Shown piece by piece: positions 8,776 to 18,331 of a stretch of 64,000 nt of DNA. The notes under the pieces were generated by a model, which saw only the letters and a list, made by a program, of their open reading frames with translations, did not search any database and was not told the DNA's origin. The translations under genes were made by a program, and so were the position numbers. Positions within the stretch are counted from its first letter, which is position 1. The number at the start of each line of letters is the position of its first letter. Source of the DNA: Cellulosimicrobium sp. CUA-896 (lineage in GTDB: Bacteria; Actinomycetota; Actinomycetes; Actinomycetales; Cellulomonadaceae). The DNA lies in NCBI RefSeq assembly GCF_001942335.1, contig NZ_MKKH01000007.1:27619-91618 (forward strand), read 5' to 3'.

Positions 8776-10409
8776 CGGGCACCTCCCCACTGCTCGTCGT
8801 CGCGGGGGCGGCGCACGACCTCGGTGCGCGACTCGTCGGGCACGGGGTGCGGGTCGTCGGGACCCGGAGCACCGGGCGACCCGACCGCGGGCTGGACTCC
8901 CGTCGTCGCGCGCACGGGACCCGTGCCCGGGTGGGCGGTGCCGACCGTGGTGGGGGCGTCGTCGGGCGCCGCGCCGACGGGGATCGCGCCGGTGCCCCCG
9001 ACGACCGGGACGGGGTCGCTGTCGGTGCGCGTGCGGACGCCGCCCGCGGCGACCTGGCCGCGGACGGGCAGCGACGAGGGCCGGCGCGCGTTATCGCTGA
9101 TGCGCAGGAGCAGGCCGACGACGATCCAGTTCGCGAGCAGCGACGACCCGCCCTGCGCGACGAAGGGCATGGTCAGGCCGGTGAGCGGGATGATGCGGGT
9201 GATGCCGCCGACGACGACGAAGAGCTGCCACGCCATGACGAACGCGAGGCCGCCCGCGAGGAGCTTGCCGAAGCCGTCGCGCACGCCGACGGCGGTGCGC
9301 AGGCCGCGCTCCACGAGCACGAGGTAGCACAGCAGGATGCCGAGGAGACCGGTGAGCCCGAGCTCCTCGCCGAGCGAGGCGTAGATGAAGTCGGAGAACG
9401 CGTAGGGCACGAGGCGCGGGTAGCCCTCGCCCAGACCGGTGCCGAACAGGCCGCCGTTCGCCATGCCGTACAGGCCGCGCACGAGCTGGCCGGAGCCGCC
9501 CGGGTCGCGGTCGAAGATCTCCGGCGCGAACGGGGTGAGCCACACGTCGACGCGCGCCTGGACGTGGCCGAACGTCGTGGCGGCCAGCACGGCCCCCGCC
9601 GCGAACAGCAGGAGGCCGATGACGACCCAGCTCACGCGCTCCGTCGCGATGTACAGCATCGCGACGAACAGGCCGAAGAACAGCAGCGACGTGCCGAGGT
9701 CGCGCTCGAAGACGAGGATCGCGAGCGACACGAGCCAGACGATGATGATCGGCCCGAGGTCGCGCAGACGCGGCAGCTGCAGCCCGAGCACCTTCGGCCC
9801 GGCGAGCGCGAGCGTGTCGCGGTTGGTCACGAGGTAGCCCGCGAAGAACACGGCGAACGCGATCTTGGCGAACTCGGCGGGCTGCAGCGACAGCCCGCCG
9901 ACGCTGACCCAGATCTGCGCGCCGTTGATCCGCGTGCCGAGCCCCGGCACGAGCGGCAGCGCGACGAGCACGATGCCGGTGATCATCGCCGTGTACGTGT
10001 AGCGGCGCAGGGTGCGGTGGTCACGCAGGAACCACACGACGAGGAACGCGCACACCATCCCGAGCGCCGTCCACTGGAGCTGTCGGGGCGCGAGGTCCTG
10101 TTCCCCGCCCGTGAGCTGCGACCCGAGGTCGAGCCGGAAGATCATCGCGAGGCCGATGCCGTTGAGCGCGACGGCGACGGGCAGGATCACCGGGTCCGCG
10201 AACGGCGCACGCAGGCGCAGCAGCACGTGGGCGGCGCCGGCGAGGACGATCATGCCGCCGGAGTAGAGGTAGAAGCGGCCGGGGAGCTCGCCGGTCATCT
10301 GCAGGCCGACGACCGCGTACGCCCCGATGCCGAGCGCGAGCGCGACGACGAGCAGGCCGAGCTCGACGCCGCGGCCGCGGCGCACGTCGGTGGTCTCCAC
10401 CGTCGCCAT
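8772..10409 (-). CDS. rodA: SEDS-family peptidoglycan glycosyltransferase (RodA/FtsW)
   Basis: 545 residues with about ten to twelve membrane helices. The FtsW/RodA signature is clear: INGAQIWVSVGGLSLQPAEF, an F-E-R-D-L-G-T-S-L-L stretch, and the C-terminal MPFVAQGGSSLLANW. The last 70 or so residues are a disordered Pro/Gly/Thr tail. SEDS proteins polymerise glycan strands from lipid II, working with the class B PBP next door. The start overlaps the pstP stop by one base (TGATG). FtsW and RodA forms are hard to tell apart by sequence; the pairing with pbpA favours RodA naming. Confidence 0.9.
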   Translation of the reverse strand: MATVETTDVRRGRGVELGLLVVALALGIGAYAVVGLQMTGELPGRFYLYSGGMIVLAGAAHVLLRLRAPFADPVILPVAVALNGIGLAMIFRLDLGSQLTGGEQDLAPRQLQWTALGMVCAFLVVWFLRDHRTLRRYTYTAMITGIVLVALPLVPGLGTRINGAQIWVSVGGLSLQPAEFAKIAFAVFFAGYLVTNRDTLALAGPKVLGLQLPRLRDLGPIIIVWLVSLAILVFERDLGTSLLFFGLFVAMLYIATERVSWVVIGLLLFAAGAVLAATTFGHVQARVDVWLTPFAPEIFDRDPGGSGQLVRGLYGMANGGLFGTGLGEGYPRLVPYAFSDFIYASLGEELGLTGLLGILLCYLVLVERGLRTAVGVRDGFGKLLAGGLAFVMAWQLFVVVGGITRIIPLTGLTMPFVAQGGSSLLANWIVVGLLLRISDNARRPSSLPVRGQVAAGGVRTRTDSDPVPVVGGTGAIPVGAAPDDAPTTVGTAHPGTGPVRATTGVQPAVGSPGAPGPDDPHPVPDESRTEVVRRPRDDEQWGGAR

Positions 10410-11805
10410 CAGGCCCCCGTGTCGGTGGTCGTGACGGTGGGGGTGGGCTGCGGCGTGCCGTCCGAGGACCCGTCCGTCGTCCCGTCGGTCACGGTCTCGC
10501 CGGGCGTGCCCGTCCCCGTCGTCGCGTCCTCGCCCTGCTCCTGGGTCGCCTCGGCGACGAGCCGGTCGGCGCGGTCCCGCGCGTCGGCGAGGGACTGGGC
10601 GGGGATCGTCGTCTCGAGCCGGTCGACGACGTACCCGGGCAGGTCGTCGACGCGCGTACCGGTCAGCTCCACGGCGGTCGAGAGCGTGAGCGGGCCGGCG
10701 CTCTCGGGGATGCCCCGGAAGACGGCGACCTGCCCGTCGGCGACCCCGACGTAGTACTGCGTCTGCGTCCAGCGGTAGCCGGCCCAGCCCGCGACGCCGA
10801 GGCCCACGACGACCAGCGCGACCGCGACGACCGTGACCCACCGGCGGGGCGCACGGCCCGGCCGGACGTCGTCGTCACCGTCGCCACCGGAGCTGTCGCC
10901 GCCCGTGGCGTCGTGCGGGGCGTCGTCGTCCGTGGTGCTGTCGCCCGCCGTCGTCGCGCCGAGGGCGGCGGCGCGCGCCGCCGGGGAGTCCGACGCGGCG
11001 CTGGGCGCGTCGCGGTCGACGGCGGCCGAGCCCACGACCTGCGCGCGCGTGTCGGGTGCGCCGCCGTCGGGCAGCGCGTCGACGTCGACGACGTCCGCGA
11101 CGACGACCGTGACGTTGTCCGTGCTGCCGGCGCGCAGGGCGAGCTGCAGCAGGCGTCGGCGCACTCGTCGACGTCGGGCGTGTCGAGCAACGTCTGCTCG
11201 AGGGTGTCCTGGGAGACGAAGCCCGACAGCCCGTCGGAGCACAGCAGCCACCGGTCACCCGGCTTGGCCTCGCGCACCGACATGTCCGGCGTGAGGTCGA
11301 TGTCGAAGTCGCCGAGCACCCGCATGACGACGTTGCGCTGCGGGTGCGTCTCGGCCTCGTCCGCCGAGATGCGCCCCGTGTCGACGAGGTGCTGGACGAA
11401 CGTGTGGTCGGTCGTGGCCTGGCTGAGCTCGCCGTCGCGCAGCAGGTACGCGCGCGAGTCGCCGAGGTGCGCCATCGCGAGCTTGTTGCCGGCGCGCAGG
11501 ATCGCGGTCACGGTCGTGCCCATGCCGACGAGGTCGGGGTCGGAGACGCTGCGCTCGACGAGGTCCTGGCGGGCGTGGTCGATGGACTGCTCGAGCTCGG
11601 CGAGGGCGTCGTCCGGGCCGTGCGACTCGCCGTCGAGCGGGGCGAGCGCGGCGACGGCGATCGAGGACGCGACGTCGCCCCCCGCGTGGCCGCCCATGCC
11701 GTCGGCGACGACGAGCAGGTGCGGGCCGGCGTACCCGGAGTCCTGGTTGTTGGACCGCACGAGCCCGACGTCGGAGCGCGCGGCGTAGCGCAGGGCGATG
11801 TTCAC
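10409..11805 (-). CDS. pstP: PP2C-type protein phosphatase PstP (one frame break)
   Basis: Corrected length 465 residues. PP2C motifs with metal-binding Asp: RSNNQDSGY, VVADGMGGHAGG, HLGDSRAYLLRDG, LLCSDGLSGFV and RAGSTDNVTVVVADV. A low-complexity linker and one membrane helix (about residues 300-322) lead to an extracellular domain of about 120 residues and a Thr/Pro tail. PstP dephosphorylates PknA/PknB and their targets. The frame breaks at 11152-11153, where plus-strand gg should be ggg, restoring ECADALLQLALRAG. It heads the run pstP-rodA-pbpA-pknA-pknB. Confidence 0.92.
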
Positions 11806-11811
11806 GACCGG

Positions 11812-12306
11812 CTACCTCTGCAGCTCGACGACGGACTGGCCGATGCGCACGCGCGTGCCCGGGCCGAGCGGGGTGATCTGCGAGATGCGCTGGTCGTCGA
11901 CGTACGTGCCGTTGGTCGACCCGAGGTCCTCGACGAACCAGCCCCCGTTCTGCGGGAAGATCCGCGCGTGCCGCGACGAGGAGTAGTCGTCGTCGAGCAC
12001 GAGGGTGCAGCTCGGCGCGCGGCCGAGGAGGATCGACGACGTCGTCAGCGGGACGGTCGTGCCGCGCAGCGGCCCCGTGGTGACGGCGAGACGCCCGGCA
12101 CCGGACGACGGCGGGCGGCTCTGCTCGGGTGGGGCCGCGCCGGAGGTGGCGGCGGGAGCCTTGCTGCTCTCGGACCGCTTGCCGCGCCGCGGCGTGATCT
12201 TCGTGCCGTACAGGTCGCGACGCAGGACCCCGATCGCGGAGAGCACGAACACCCAGAGCAGCACCAGGTAGCCCAGCCGCAGCAGGGTGAACGTGAGATC
12301 GGTCAT
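11812..12306 (-). CDS. fhaB: FHA-domain protein FhaB/FipA
   Basis: 164 residues. An N-terminal membrane helix (about 5-27), a basic/Ala-rich linker, then an FHA domain (about 82-160) with GRAPSC, SSSRHARI and EDLGSTNGTYVD, the residues that hold phosphothreonine. FhaB (FipA) links PknA/PknB signalling to FtsZ and FtsQ in mycobacteria. Its stop is 6 nt upstream of pstP and it follows fhaA by 10 nt, so the three are one transcription unit. Confidence 0.9.
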   Translation of the reverse strand: MTDLTFTLLRLGYLVLLWVFVLSAIGVLRRDLYGTKITPRRGKRSESSKAPAATSGAAPPEQSRPPSSGAGRLAVTTGPLRGTTVPLTTSSILLGRAPSCTLVLDDDYSSSRHARIFPQNGGWFVEDLGSTNGTYVDDQRISQITPLGPGTRVRIGQSVVELQR

Positions 12307-12316
12307 CGCGGCCGGA

Positions 12317-13024
12317 TCACCACTCCTCGTCGTCGGACGCGCCGGTCCAGAACATGATGCGGGTGCGGCCGATGGTCAGGGAGTTCCCGTCCAGGAGCGT
12401 CGCCGCGGGCACCTGGTGCCCCTCGACGAACAGGCCGTTGGTGGAGCCGAGGTCGGACGCGACGACGCCGTCCGGGGTCACGCGGATCTCCAGGTGCCGG
12501 CGCGAGACCCCCGGGTCGTCGACGACGATGTCGGCCTCCGAACCGCGGCCGATCACCGTGACCGGGCCCGTCAGCAGGTACCGCTGACCGTCGATGTCGA
12601 CGAGCGGGTGGCGCGTGCTCGGTGACGCCGACGTCGCGGGCGCCACGTTGCCGCGCACGCTCGCGGAGCGGAGGTGGAAGCGGCCGGTGTCGAGGGAGTC
12701 GTCCTGCTCGAAGCTGACGCTCACCGGACCGACGAACGCGTAGTGCTGGGACGCGGCGTACTGCGTGACGTTCGAGGCCAGCTCGTCGGCGAGCGTCTCC
12801 GCACCCCACCCCTCGACCTGGGCGAAGTCGTCGGCCGACAGCTCGATCGTGAACTCGTTCGGGACGACCGTGCGCTCGCGGTCCACGACGGCGGCGCGGT
12901 CGTCCACCTCGCGTCGCAGCGCGCTCGCGAGCTCCACGGGCTTGACCTCGCTGCGCCCGACCCGGGCGAACGCGTTGTTGACGACGCGCTCGACACCCTT
13001 CTCGAAGCGGTCCAGGACTCCCAT
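12317..13024 (-). CDS. fhaA: FhaA, DUF3662 plus FHA domain
   Basis: 235 residues from ATG at 13024, chosen for the strong GGGAGGAGG site upstream; the longer open frame to 13099 lacks one. The N-terminal DUF3662 domain (MGVLDRFEKGVERVVNNAF) covers about residues 1-120 and a C-terminal FHA domain (about 145-230) has GRGSEAD, VSRRHLEI and DLGSTNGLFV. The middle linker is shorter than in mycobacterial FhaA. FhaA binds phosphorylated CwlM/MviN in peptidoglycan control. The 13025-13277 interval is a divergent promoter region shared with tRNA-Leu. Confidence 0.9.
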   Translation of the reverse strand: MGVLDRFEKGVERVVNNAFARVGRSEVKPVELASALRREVDDRAAVVDRERTVVPNEFTIELSADDFAQVEGWGAETLADELASNVTQYAASQHYAFVGPVSVSFEQDDSLDTGRFHLRSASVRGNVAPATSASPSTRHPLVDIDGQRYLLTGPVTVIGRGSEADIVVDDPGVSRRHLEIRVTPDGVVASDLGSTNGLFVEGHQVPAATLLDGNSLTIGRTRIMFWTGASDDEEW

Positions 13025-13277
13025 GCCACCTCCTCCCGGTGCGTGCTGGTCGTGCGCCGCGCTCCGCGGCACGACTGCCCACGCGGATCGACGACCCACG
13101 CCCCGGCAGACTACCTAGATCGTATCGACCGCGTCTGCGGCACCGGCCCGAAACGTCGCGAGAATCCGGGACGGATGTGGCGCTTTCGTGGCGGAGCGTG
13201 TGAACGTCGGGCACGCGCCCTGGCGGCGGTCGCTGGTTCCAGGAGGGGGCGCCGCGCGTGCTAGTCTTCTGCGGCAC

Positions 13278-13361
13278 GCGCGAGTGGCGGAATAGGCAGA
13301 CGCGCACGGTTCAGGTCCGTGTGCCCGAAAGGGCGTGGGGGTTCAACTCCCCCCTCGCGCA
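13278..13361 (+). tRNA. tRNA-Leu (anticodon CAG)
   Basis: 84 nt without encoded CCA. The acceptor stem GCGCGAG pairs with CTCGCGC, followed by discriminator A. The anticodon stem cacgg/ccgtg closes the 7-nt loop TTCAGGT, so the anticodon is CAG. A long variable arm (class II, as in Leu) and a T arm with GGGGG-TTCAACT-CCCCC follow. Leucine tRNA beside fhaA is the common actinobacterial arrangement. Confidence 0.95.
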
Positions 13362-13367
13362 CGTGAG

Positions 13368-13405
13368 ACGACGTCCCGGTCAGGTGATCCTGGCCGGGAC
13401 GTCGT
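13368..13405 (+). terminator. Hairpin terminator after tRNA-Leu
   Basis: A 17-bp stem (ACGACGTCCCGG with CCGGGACGTCGT plus five inner pairs, one imperfect) around a TGAT loop begins 6 nt after the tRNA and is followed by gcttct. It also lies past the end of the convergent papain-like gene. Confidence 0.75.
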
Positions 13406-13482
13406 GCTTCTGGTCCCACGTCGAGCCGGCGGTGCTCCGTGCCGACCAGTCGCCCGGACCGCGGCGCCGCCGTGCGCGGCGC

Positions 13483-14069
13483 TCAGGCGAGCAGCCGCAC
13501 GCCCGCGCCGTCGACCGTGAGGCCCGCACGGAGACCGCCGGGGCGGTGCCGCGCGGCGTACGCCTTGAGGTCGCCGCGGAACACGACCTCGCCGGGGAGC
13601 TCGGTGAGCATCTGCGGTCGCACCTGCCAGCGCTCGACGCCGAGGTCGCACACGCCGGCGCCTGGAGCACGTGGTAGACGAACTCGGAGCAGAAGAACCG
13701 CGTGTCGTCCGGCGAGCCACGCCCGATGAGCACGTTCACCAGGCCCGACGCGTTGTAGGAGTAGGCGTGCGAGTCGAGCAGGAACTCGCTGATCCGCGTG
13801 CACACCGCCTCGTGCTGCTCCAGGGTCACGGGGATCTCCACCACCACGCCGGGCACCGTGTCCATGCCGCGGTAGAGGCCGTCGTCGAACCGCTCGCGCC
13901 GGAAGCACCCGACGAACGGGTTGCCCGCACGGCGCCGGCCGAAGCTGAACATCAGCTCGAGCCCCGGGTCGAGCGCCAGGGACGCGTGGGTGAACTCGTC
14001 GCGCGTCGCGAGGGCGATCGTCCGGGACAGCACGGTCCGGCTGCGCGACAGCACGACGTAGACGTTCAC
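13483..14069 (-). CDS. Permuted papain-like (YiiX/NlpC-type) cysteine hydrolase, one frame break
   Basis: Corrected length 195 residues. FFCSEFVYHVLQ carries the likely catalytic Cys and DEFTHASLALD the His, in the order Cys after His expected for circularly permuted papain-like YaeF/YiiX proteins. There is no signal peptide or membrane helix. The frame breaks at 13661-13662 (plus-strand cc for ccc); one added base gives LQGAGVCDLGVERWQ and a C-terminus ending at 13483. The family is often called hypothetical; substrates are unknown. It is not in an operon. Confidence 0.65.
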
Positions 14070-14151
14070 GACGCAGACCTTACGACGACCTGCGACGATT
14101 CGGTAAGCCTCGACGTGCGTGGAGTGCTTGACCGCGGTATAAGGGCGCGGC

Positions 14152-14523
14152 TCAGCCGACGAGCCGCGCTCCGGGCACGGTCAGGCGCACGACGTCGCCC
14201 TCCACCGCGGCGATCTCGTCCGCGGCCGCGTACCGGTTGCCGCTCAGGAAGCCGACGGCGTCGATCCGGAGGTATCCGGCGCGCTCGAGCCGCGCCCGCT
14301 CGGCCTCGGGGATCCCGTCGCCCGTCGTGACGGCGTCGCGGACGGCGCCGATGAGCTCGTCGACGGCGCCGCGGTCGTGCGGCTCGTCGTTGGCGGTGAC
14401 CCCGCCGTCGCCCATGCGCACGTCCTCGACGGTGCCGACCTCCTCGCCGTCGGCGTCCACGACCTTCATCCCCGCGTGGACGGTGGCGATGGGACCCTGG
14501 TCGTCGTTCACCGGCACGGTCAT
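14152..14523 (-). CDS. PRC-barrel-like domain protein
   Basis: 123 residues from ATG at 14523, with gagaggag just upstream. The N-terminal part (HAGMKVVDADGEEVGTVED) resembles PRC-barrel/DUF2171-type small beta-barrels. The C-terminal half ends in a second similar stretch (FLSGNRYAAADEIAAVEGD). It is highly acidic and soluble. No catalytic residues are evident and no function is known. It is transcribed away from the pectate lyase, sharing the 14524-14806 intergenic region. Confidence 0.55.
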   Translation of the reverse strand: MTVPVNDDQGPIATVHAGMKVVDADGEEVGTVEDVRMGDGGVTANDEPHDRGAVDELIGAVRDAVTTGDGIPEAERARLERAGYLRIDAVGFLSGNRYAAADEIAAVEGDVVRLTVPGARLVG

Positions 14524-14637
14524 CGTGTCTCCTCTCGACGTCGGACGCGTTCGCCCGGGTGGCGTCGTGCCCCACTCTCGCCGCCGCCGCGGCACACGCA
14601 ACCGGCACGGGGACGTCGGGGACGGGGGCTTGCGCAC

Positions 14638-14675
14638 GGGAAACCGGTTCCCTACGATCGGGAAACCGGTTACCC
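14638..14675. promoter_or_regulatory. Two direct operator-like repeats upstream of pectate lyase
   Basis: GGGAAACCGGTTCCC (14638-14652, nearly palindromic) and GGGAAACCGGTTACCC (14660-14675) start 22 bp apart, about two helical turns. The AAACCGGTT core is the kind of CG-centred palindrome bound by LacI-family regulators. They lie 130-170 bp before the lyase ATG. Confidence 0.6.
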
Positions 14676-14806
14676 GTCGTGCTGGGACGCAAGGCAGCGG
14701 CCCAGCGTGGCGGGGGAGCTCCACGCCCGCGGGCGTACCCCGACCGTGCGTCGTCGCGGCACGCACCGCAAGCACTGCCCCGATTTCAACGACGAAGTGA
14801 GGCACG

Positions 14807-16365
14807 ATGAGACGACCAGTCGCACGACGGCTCGTCGCGGCGGGGGCCGCGATCTCCCTGGCAGCTGCGATGGGCGTGACCGCCCTGACGGCCACGACGG
14901 CCCAGGCCGTGACCGGCAGCCCGACGGCTACGCCACCCAGAACGGCGGCACCACCGGCGGCGCCGGCGGCCAGACCGTGCGGGCCACGACGGGCACGCAG
15001 ATCCACGCGGCCCTGTGCAACCGGGCCGGCGACGACACCCCGATCACCATCCAGGTCGAGGGCACCATCAACCACGGCAACACGAGCAAGGTCTCGGGCG
15101 ACAGCTGCAACACCGCGGCCGGGGTCATCGAGATCAAGCAGGTCAGCAACGTGACGATCGTCGGCGTCGGCAGCGGCGCGACGTTCGACCAGCTCGGCAT
15201 CCACATCCGCGAGGCCGAGAACATCATCATCCAGAACGTCACCGTCCGGAACGTCAAGAAGTCCGGCTCCCCCACGTCCAACGGCGGCGACGCCATCGGC
15301 ATGGAGAGCGACGTCCGCAACGTCTGGGTCGACCACGTGACGCTCGAGGCGTCCGGCGGCGAGTCCGCGGGCTACGACGGCCTGTTCGACATGAAGGCCG
15401 GCGTCCAGTACGTGACCCTCTCCTACAGCGTGCTGCGCAACTCCGGCCGCGGTGGCCTCATCGGGTCGAGCGAGAGCGATCGGTCGAACGGGTTCGTGAC
15501 GTTCCACCACAACCTGTACGAGAACATCGACTCGCGCGCGCCCCTGCTCCGCGGAGGCATCGCGCACATCTACAACAACCACTACGTGAGCCTCAACGAG
15601 TCGGGCATCAACTCGCGCGCCGGCGCCCGGGCGAAAGTGGAGAACAACTACTTCGAGGACTCCAAGGATGTGCTCGGCACGTTCTACACCGACCAGGCGG
15701 GCTACTGGCAGGTCGCCGGGAACGTCTTCGACAACGTGACGTGGTCGAGCCCGAGCGGCGACGACCGGCCCGCAGGCCCGAACCCGACGTCGACCACGTC
15801 GGTGAGCATCCCGTACGCCTACACGCTCGACGGCGCGAGCTGTGTGCCGGCGCTCGTGAACCAGACCGCGGGCGCGAACAAGGGTCTGCGCGTCTCGGAC
15901 GGCTCGTGCACGCCCCAGAACCCCGACCCGGGGCCTGACCCGGAGCCCGAGCCCGACCCCGAGCCGGAGCCCGAGCCGGAGCCTGAGCCGGAGCCGAGCG
16001 GGACGAACCTGAGCCTCGCGGCGGGCAGCGACGGTTCGAGCAAGGCGAGCGGGACGAGCTACGGGGACGTGCGCGACGGGGACACGAGCACGTACTGGTC
16101 GCCGGCCGGCTCCACGGGCCGGATCTCGGTCAAGTGGGGATCCGACACGACGGTGTCGCGGGTCGTCGTCCGGCAGGCCCCCGGCGGCGGCAGCATCGGG
16201 TCCTGGCGCGTGGTGGACAACGACACCGGCGCCGTGCTGCGCAGCGGCAGCGGGTCGCCCGGCACGGTGACCTTCCCCGCGACGTCGCTGCGGAAGATCA
16301 ACCTCGAGATCACGAGCGCGTCGGGCACGCCGCGCATCGCCGAGCTCGAGACCTACGCCGGCTGA
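14807..16365 (+). CDS. Secreted pectate lyase (PL1) with C-terminal F5/8-type C-like domain, one frame break
   Basis: Corrected length 519 residues. A Sec/Tat-like signal peptide starts MRRPVARRLV and ends near TAQAV. The PL1 parallel beta-helix follows (about residues 40-345), with NVWVDHVTLE, YDGLFDMKAG and the N-S-R-A family of turn repeats. A Pro-Glu linker (repeated PEPEPE) leads to about 115 residues resembling a discoidin/F5-8C carbohydrate-binding fold (NLSLAAGSDG to ELETYAG). PL1 enzymes cleave polygalacturonate by beta-elimination with calcium. The frame breaks in the C-run at 14920-14922 (one base short). Two operator-like repeats lie upstream. Confidence 0.88.
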
Positions 16366-16376
16366 CGCCGCACCAC

Positions 16377-16417
16377 GCCGCGACCCCCGACCGCACCCCG
16401 CGGCCGGGGGTCGCGGC
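16377..16417 (+). terminator. Hairpin terminator after pectate lyase
   Basis: A perfect 13-bp GC-rich stem (GCCGCGACCCCCG with CGGGGGTCGCGGC) begins 11 nt after the lyase stop codon. Confidence 0.7.
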
Positions 16418-16488
16418 GCGTGCCCGCGCCGTGCGGCACTCCACCGCGCCGTGACGGCGCGACGTCCTGGTGCGTGGCCCTCGCGGAC

Positions 16489-16536
16489 CTATGCCTCGCA
16501 GTGCTAGGGTTCAAGCCCTAGATCATCGAGGTATAG
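16489..16536. promoter_or_regulatory. Nested double palindrome at the padR promoter
   Basis: An outer pair CTATGCCTCG / CGAGGTATAG (one mismatch) and an inner pair CTAGGG / CCCTAG are centred on the same axis, with 5-bp spacers each side and a 6-bp centre. The element ends 11 bp before the GTG of padR, so it is a likely autoregulatory operator. Confidence 0.65.
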
Positions 16537-16547
16537 CGGGAGCGCCC

Positions 16548-16919
16548 GTGCGCATCGACAAGGACCTGGTGGCCGCCTCGGCCACGCCGCTCGTGCTCGG
16601 CATCCTCAGCGAGGGCGAGTCGTACGGGTACGCGATCCTCAAGCGCGTCGACGAGCTCTCGGACGGCCGGATGCAGTGGACCGACGGCATGCTCTACCCG
16701 CTCCTGCACCGGCTCGAGCGCCTCGGCCACGTGCAGTCGTCCTGGGGCGTGTCCGACGTCGGCCGCCGCCGCAAGCACTACGCGATCACCGCGGCCGGCC
16801 GCGAGGCGCTCGCGGAGCGGCAGGCGCAGTGGCACGTCGTCGCCGACGCGCTCGCTCAGGTGTGGCGCGAGGCGCAGCAGCGACCGGCGACGCCGCGGCT
16901 CGCGGAGGGGTGGGCCTGA
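16548..16919 (+). CDS. PadR-family transcriptional regulator
   Basis: 123 residues from GTG at 16548, with gcgggag upstream. The PadR winged helix is complete: LGILSEGESYGYAILKRV, then WTDGMLYPLLHRLERLG and GRRRKHYAITAAGREAL. It lacks the longer C-terminal domain of PadR-s1 members, so it is an s2-type regulator. It overlaps the next gene by one base pair set (TGATG), the normal pairing of short PadR regulators with a membrane protein they repress. The effector is unknown. Confidence 0.88.
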   Translation: MRIDKDLVAASATPLVLGILSEGESYGYAILKRVDELSDGRMQWTDGMLYPLLHRLERLGHVQSSWGVSDVGRRRKHYAITAAGREALAERQAQWHVVADALAQVWREAQQRPATPRLAEGWA

Positions 16920-18295
16920 TGGCGACGCCGGCTCCCGCGCCCGGGCCGCACGCGGAGAAGCACGCCGAGCTGGAGGCGCAGATCGACCAGTGGCGCGGCT
17001 ACGTGCGGCGCCGGGAGGCGATCTCGGCGGCGGACGTCGACGAGATGGAGGACCACCTGCGTGAGCGGGTCGAGGACCTGCGGGCGACGGGCCTCGACGA
17101 CGAGGAGGCGTTCCTCGTCGCGGTGAAGCGCATGGGCGACCTGGACGCGGTGTCGCGAGAGTTCGCGCGCGAGCACTCGGACCGGCTGTGGAAGCAGCTC
17201 GTGCTCGTGCGGGAGGCGCCGGAGGACGGGTCGCGGTCGTGGCGCGAGCTCGCCGTCGTGCTGGCCCTCGCCGTGGGCGCGGGGGTCGCGGTCAAGGTCG
17301 CGGCAGAGCTCGTGCCGGACGAGGAGGTGCTGCTGCGCAACGTCGCGCTCCTGGTGCTCCCGTTCCTCGCGGGCTACTTCGCGTGGAAGCGGCGGCTCAC
17401 GTGGCCGGTGGGCGTCGCGCTGCTCCTCCCGTTCGTCGCCCTCGCGGTCGTGCTCAACGCGTACCCGTTCGCGCCGCCCGGCTCGACGGAGCTGCTCGCG
17501 GCGGTCCACGCGCCCGTCGTGCTGTGGGCGCTGGTCGGCGTCGCGTACGTCGCCGGGCGCTGGCGCTCGGACGCGGGGCGAATGGACTTCGCCCGCTTCA
17601 CCGGCGAGCTCGCGGTGTACGTCACGCTCCTCGCCCTCGGCGGCGGCGTGCTCCTCGGCCTGACGGCCGGGGTGTTCTCCCTCGTCGACGTCGATCTCGA
17701 GCCCTGGCTCGAGGACTGGATCCTGCCGTTCTGCGTGCCCGGCGCGCTCGTCGTCGCGGCGTGGCTCGTCGAGGCGAAGCAGAACGTCGTCGAGAACATC
17801 GCCCCGGTGCTCACCAAGGTGTTCACGCCGCTCACCGTCGTCATGCTCGTCGCGCTGTTCGCCGTGCTCGTGACCGCGGGCGATCTCGCCGCCGTCGACC
17901 GCGAGCTGCTCATCCTCATGGACGCGATCCTCGTGCTCGTCCTGTGCCTGCTGCTCTACTCCGTGTCGGCGCGCGACCCGCTCGCCCCGCCCACGCCGTT
18001 CGACGGCCTCCAGCTCGTCCTCGTCGTCGCGGCGCTCGCGGTGGACGCGGTCGCGCTGACCGCGATGGTCACCCGCATCGCCGAGTTCGGCGTCAGCCCG
18101 AACAAGGTCGCCGCGCTCGGGCTCAACCTCCTGCTGCTCGTGCACCTCGTCGGCTCGGCGGTGCTCGCGGCGCGGTTCCTGCGCCACCGTCCGCTCGACG
18201 CGCTCGTGCGGTGGCAGACGAGGTTCTTGCCGGTCTACGCGGTGTGGGCCGCCGTCGTCGTCGTGGTGTTCCCGCCGCTCTTCGGCTTCGTCTGA
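16919..18295 (+). CDS. PadR-linked multipass membrane protein (permease-prefix domain)
   Basis: 458 residues. Residues about 15-90 form a soluble helical domain (HAELEAQIDQWRGYV, MEDHLRERVEDL, FLVAVKRMGDLDAVSREFA) that is common at the N-terminus of PadR-associated permeases. About ten membrane helices follow, with acidic loops. No transporter signature is recognised. Start codon overlap with padR indicates translational coupling. Similar pairs respond to cell-envelope stress or toxic compounds in other actinobacteria, but a substrate cannot be named from this sequence. Confidence 0.7.
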   Translation: MATPAPAPGPHAEKHAELEAQIDQWRGYVRRREAISAADVDEMEDHLRERVEDLRATGLDDEEAFLVAVKRMGDLDAVSREFAREHSDRLWKQLVLVREAPEDGSRSWRELAVVLALAVGAGVAVKVAAELVPDEEVLLRNVALLVLPFLAGYFAWKRRLTWPVGVALLLPFVALAVVLNAYPFAPPGSTELLAAVHAPVVLWALVGVAYVAGRWRSDAGRMDFARFTGELAVYVTLLALGGGVLLGLTAGVFSLVDVDLEPWLEDWILPFCVPGALVVAAWLVEAKQNVVENIAPVLTKVFTPLTVVMLVALFAVLVTAGDLAAVDRELLILMDAILVLVLCLLLYSVSARDPLAPPTPFDGLQLVLVVAALAVDAVALTAMVTRIAEFGVSPNKVAALGLNLLLLVHLVGSAVLAARFLRHRPLDALVRWQTRFLPVYAVWAAVVVVVFPPLFGFV

Positions 18296-18331
18296 GCCAT
18301 CACCGGCCCGGTCTGAGCCGACCGTCGGCCC

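Noticed and set aside
5855..8872. A very long minus-strand frame joining parts of pbpA and pknA.
   Set aside because: It runs through pbpA out of frame and only reads real protein in the pknA part; pbpA and pknA overlap by 4 nt and are separate genes.
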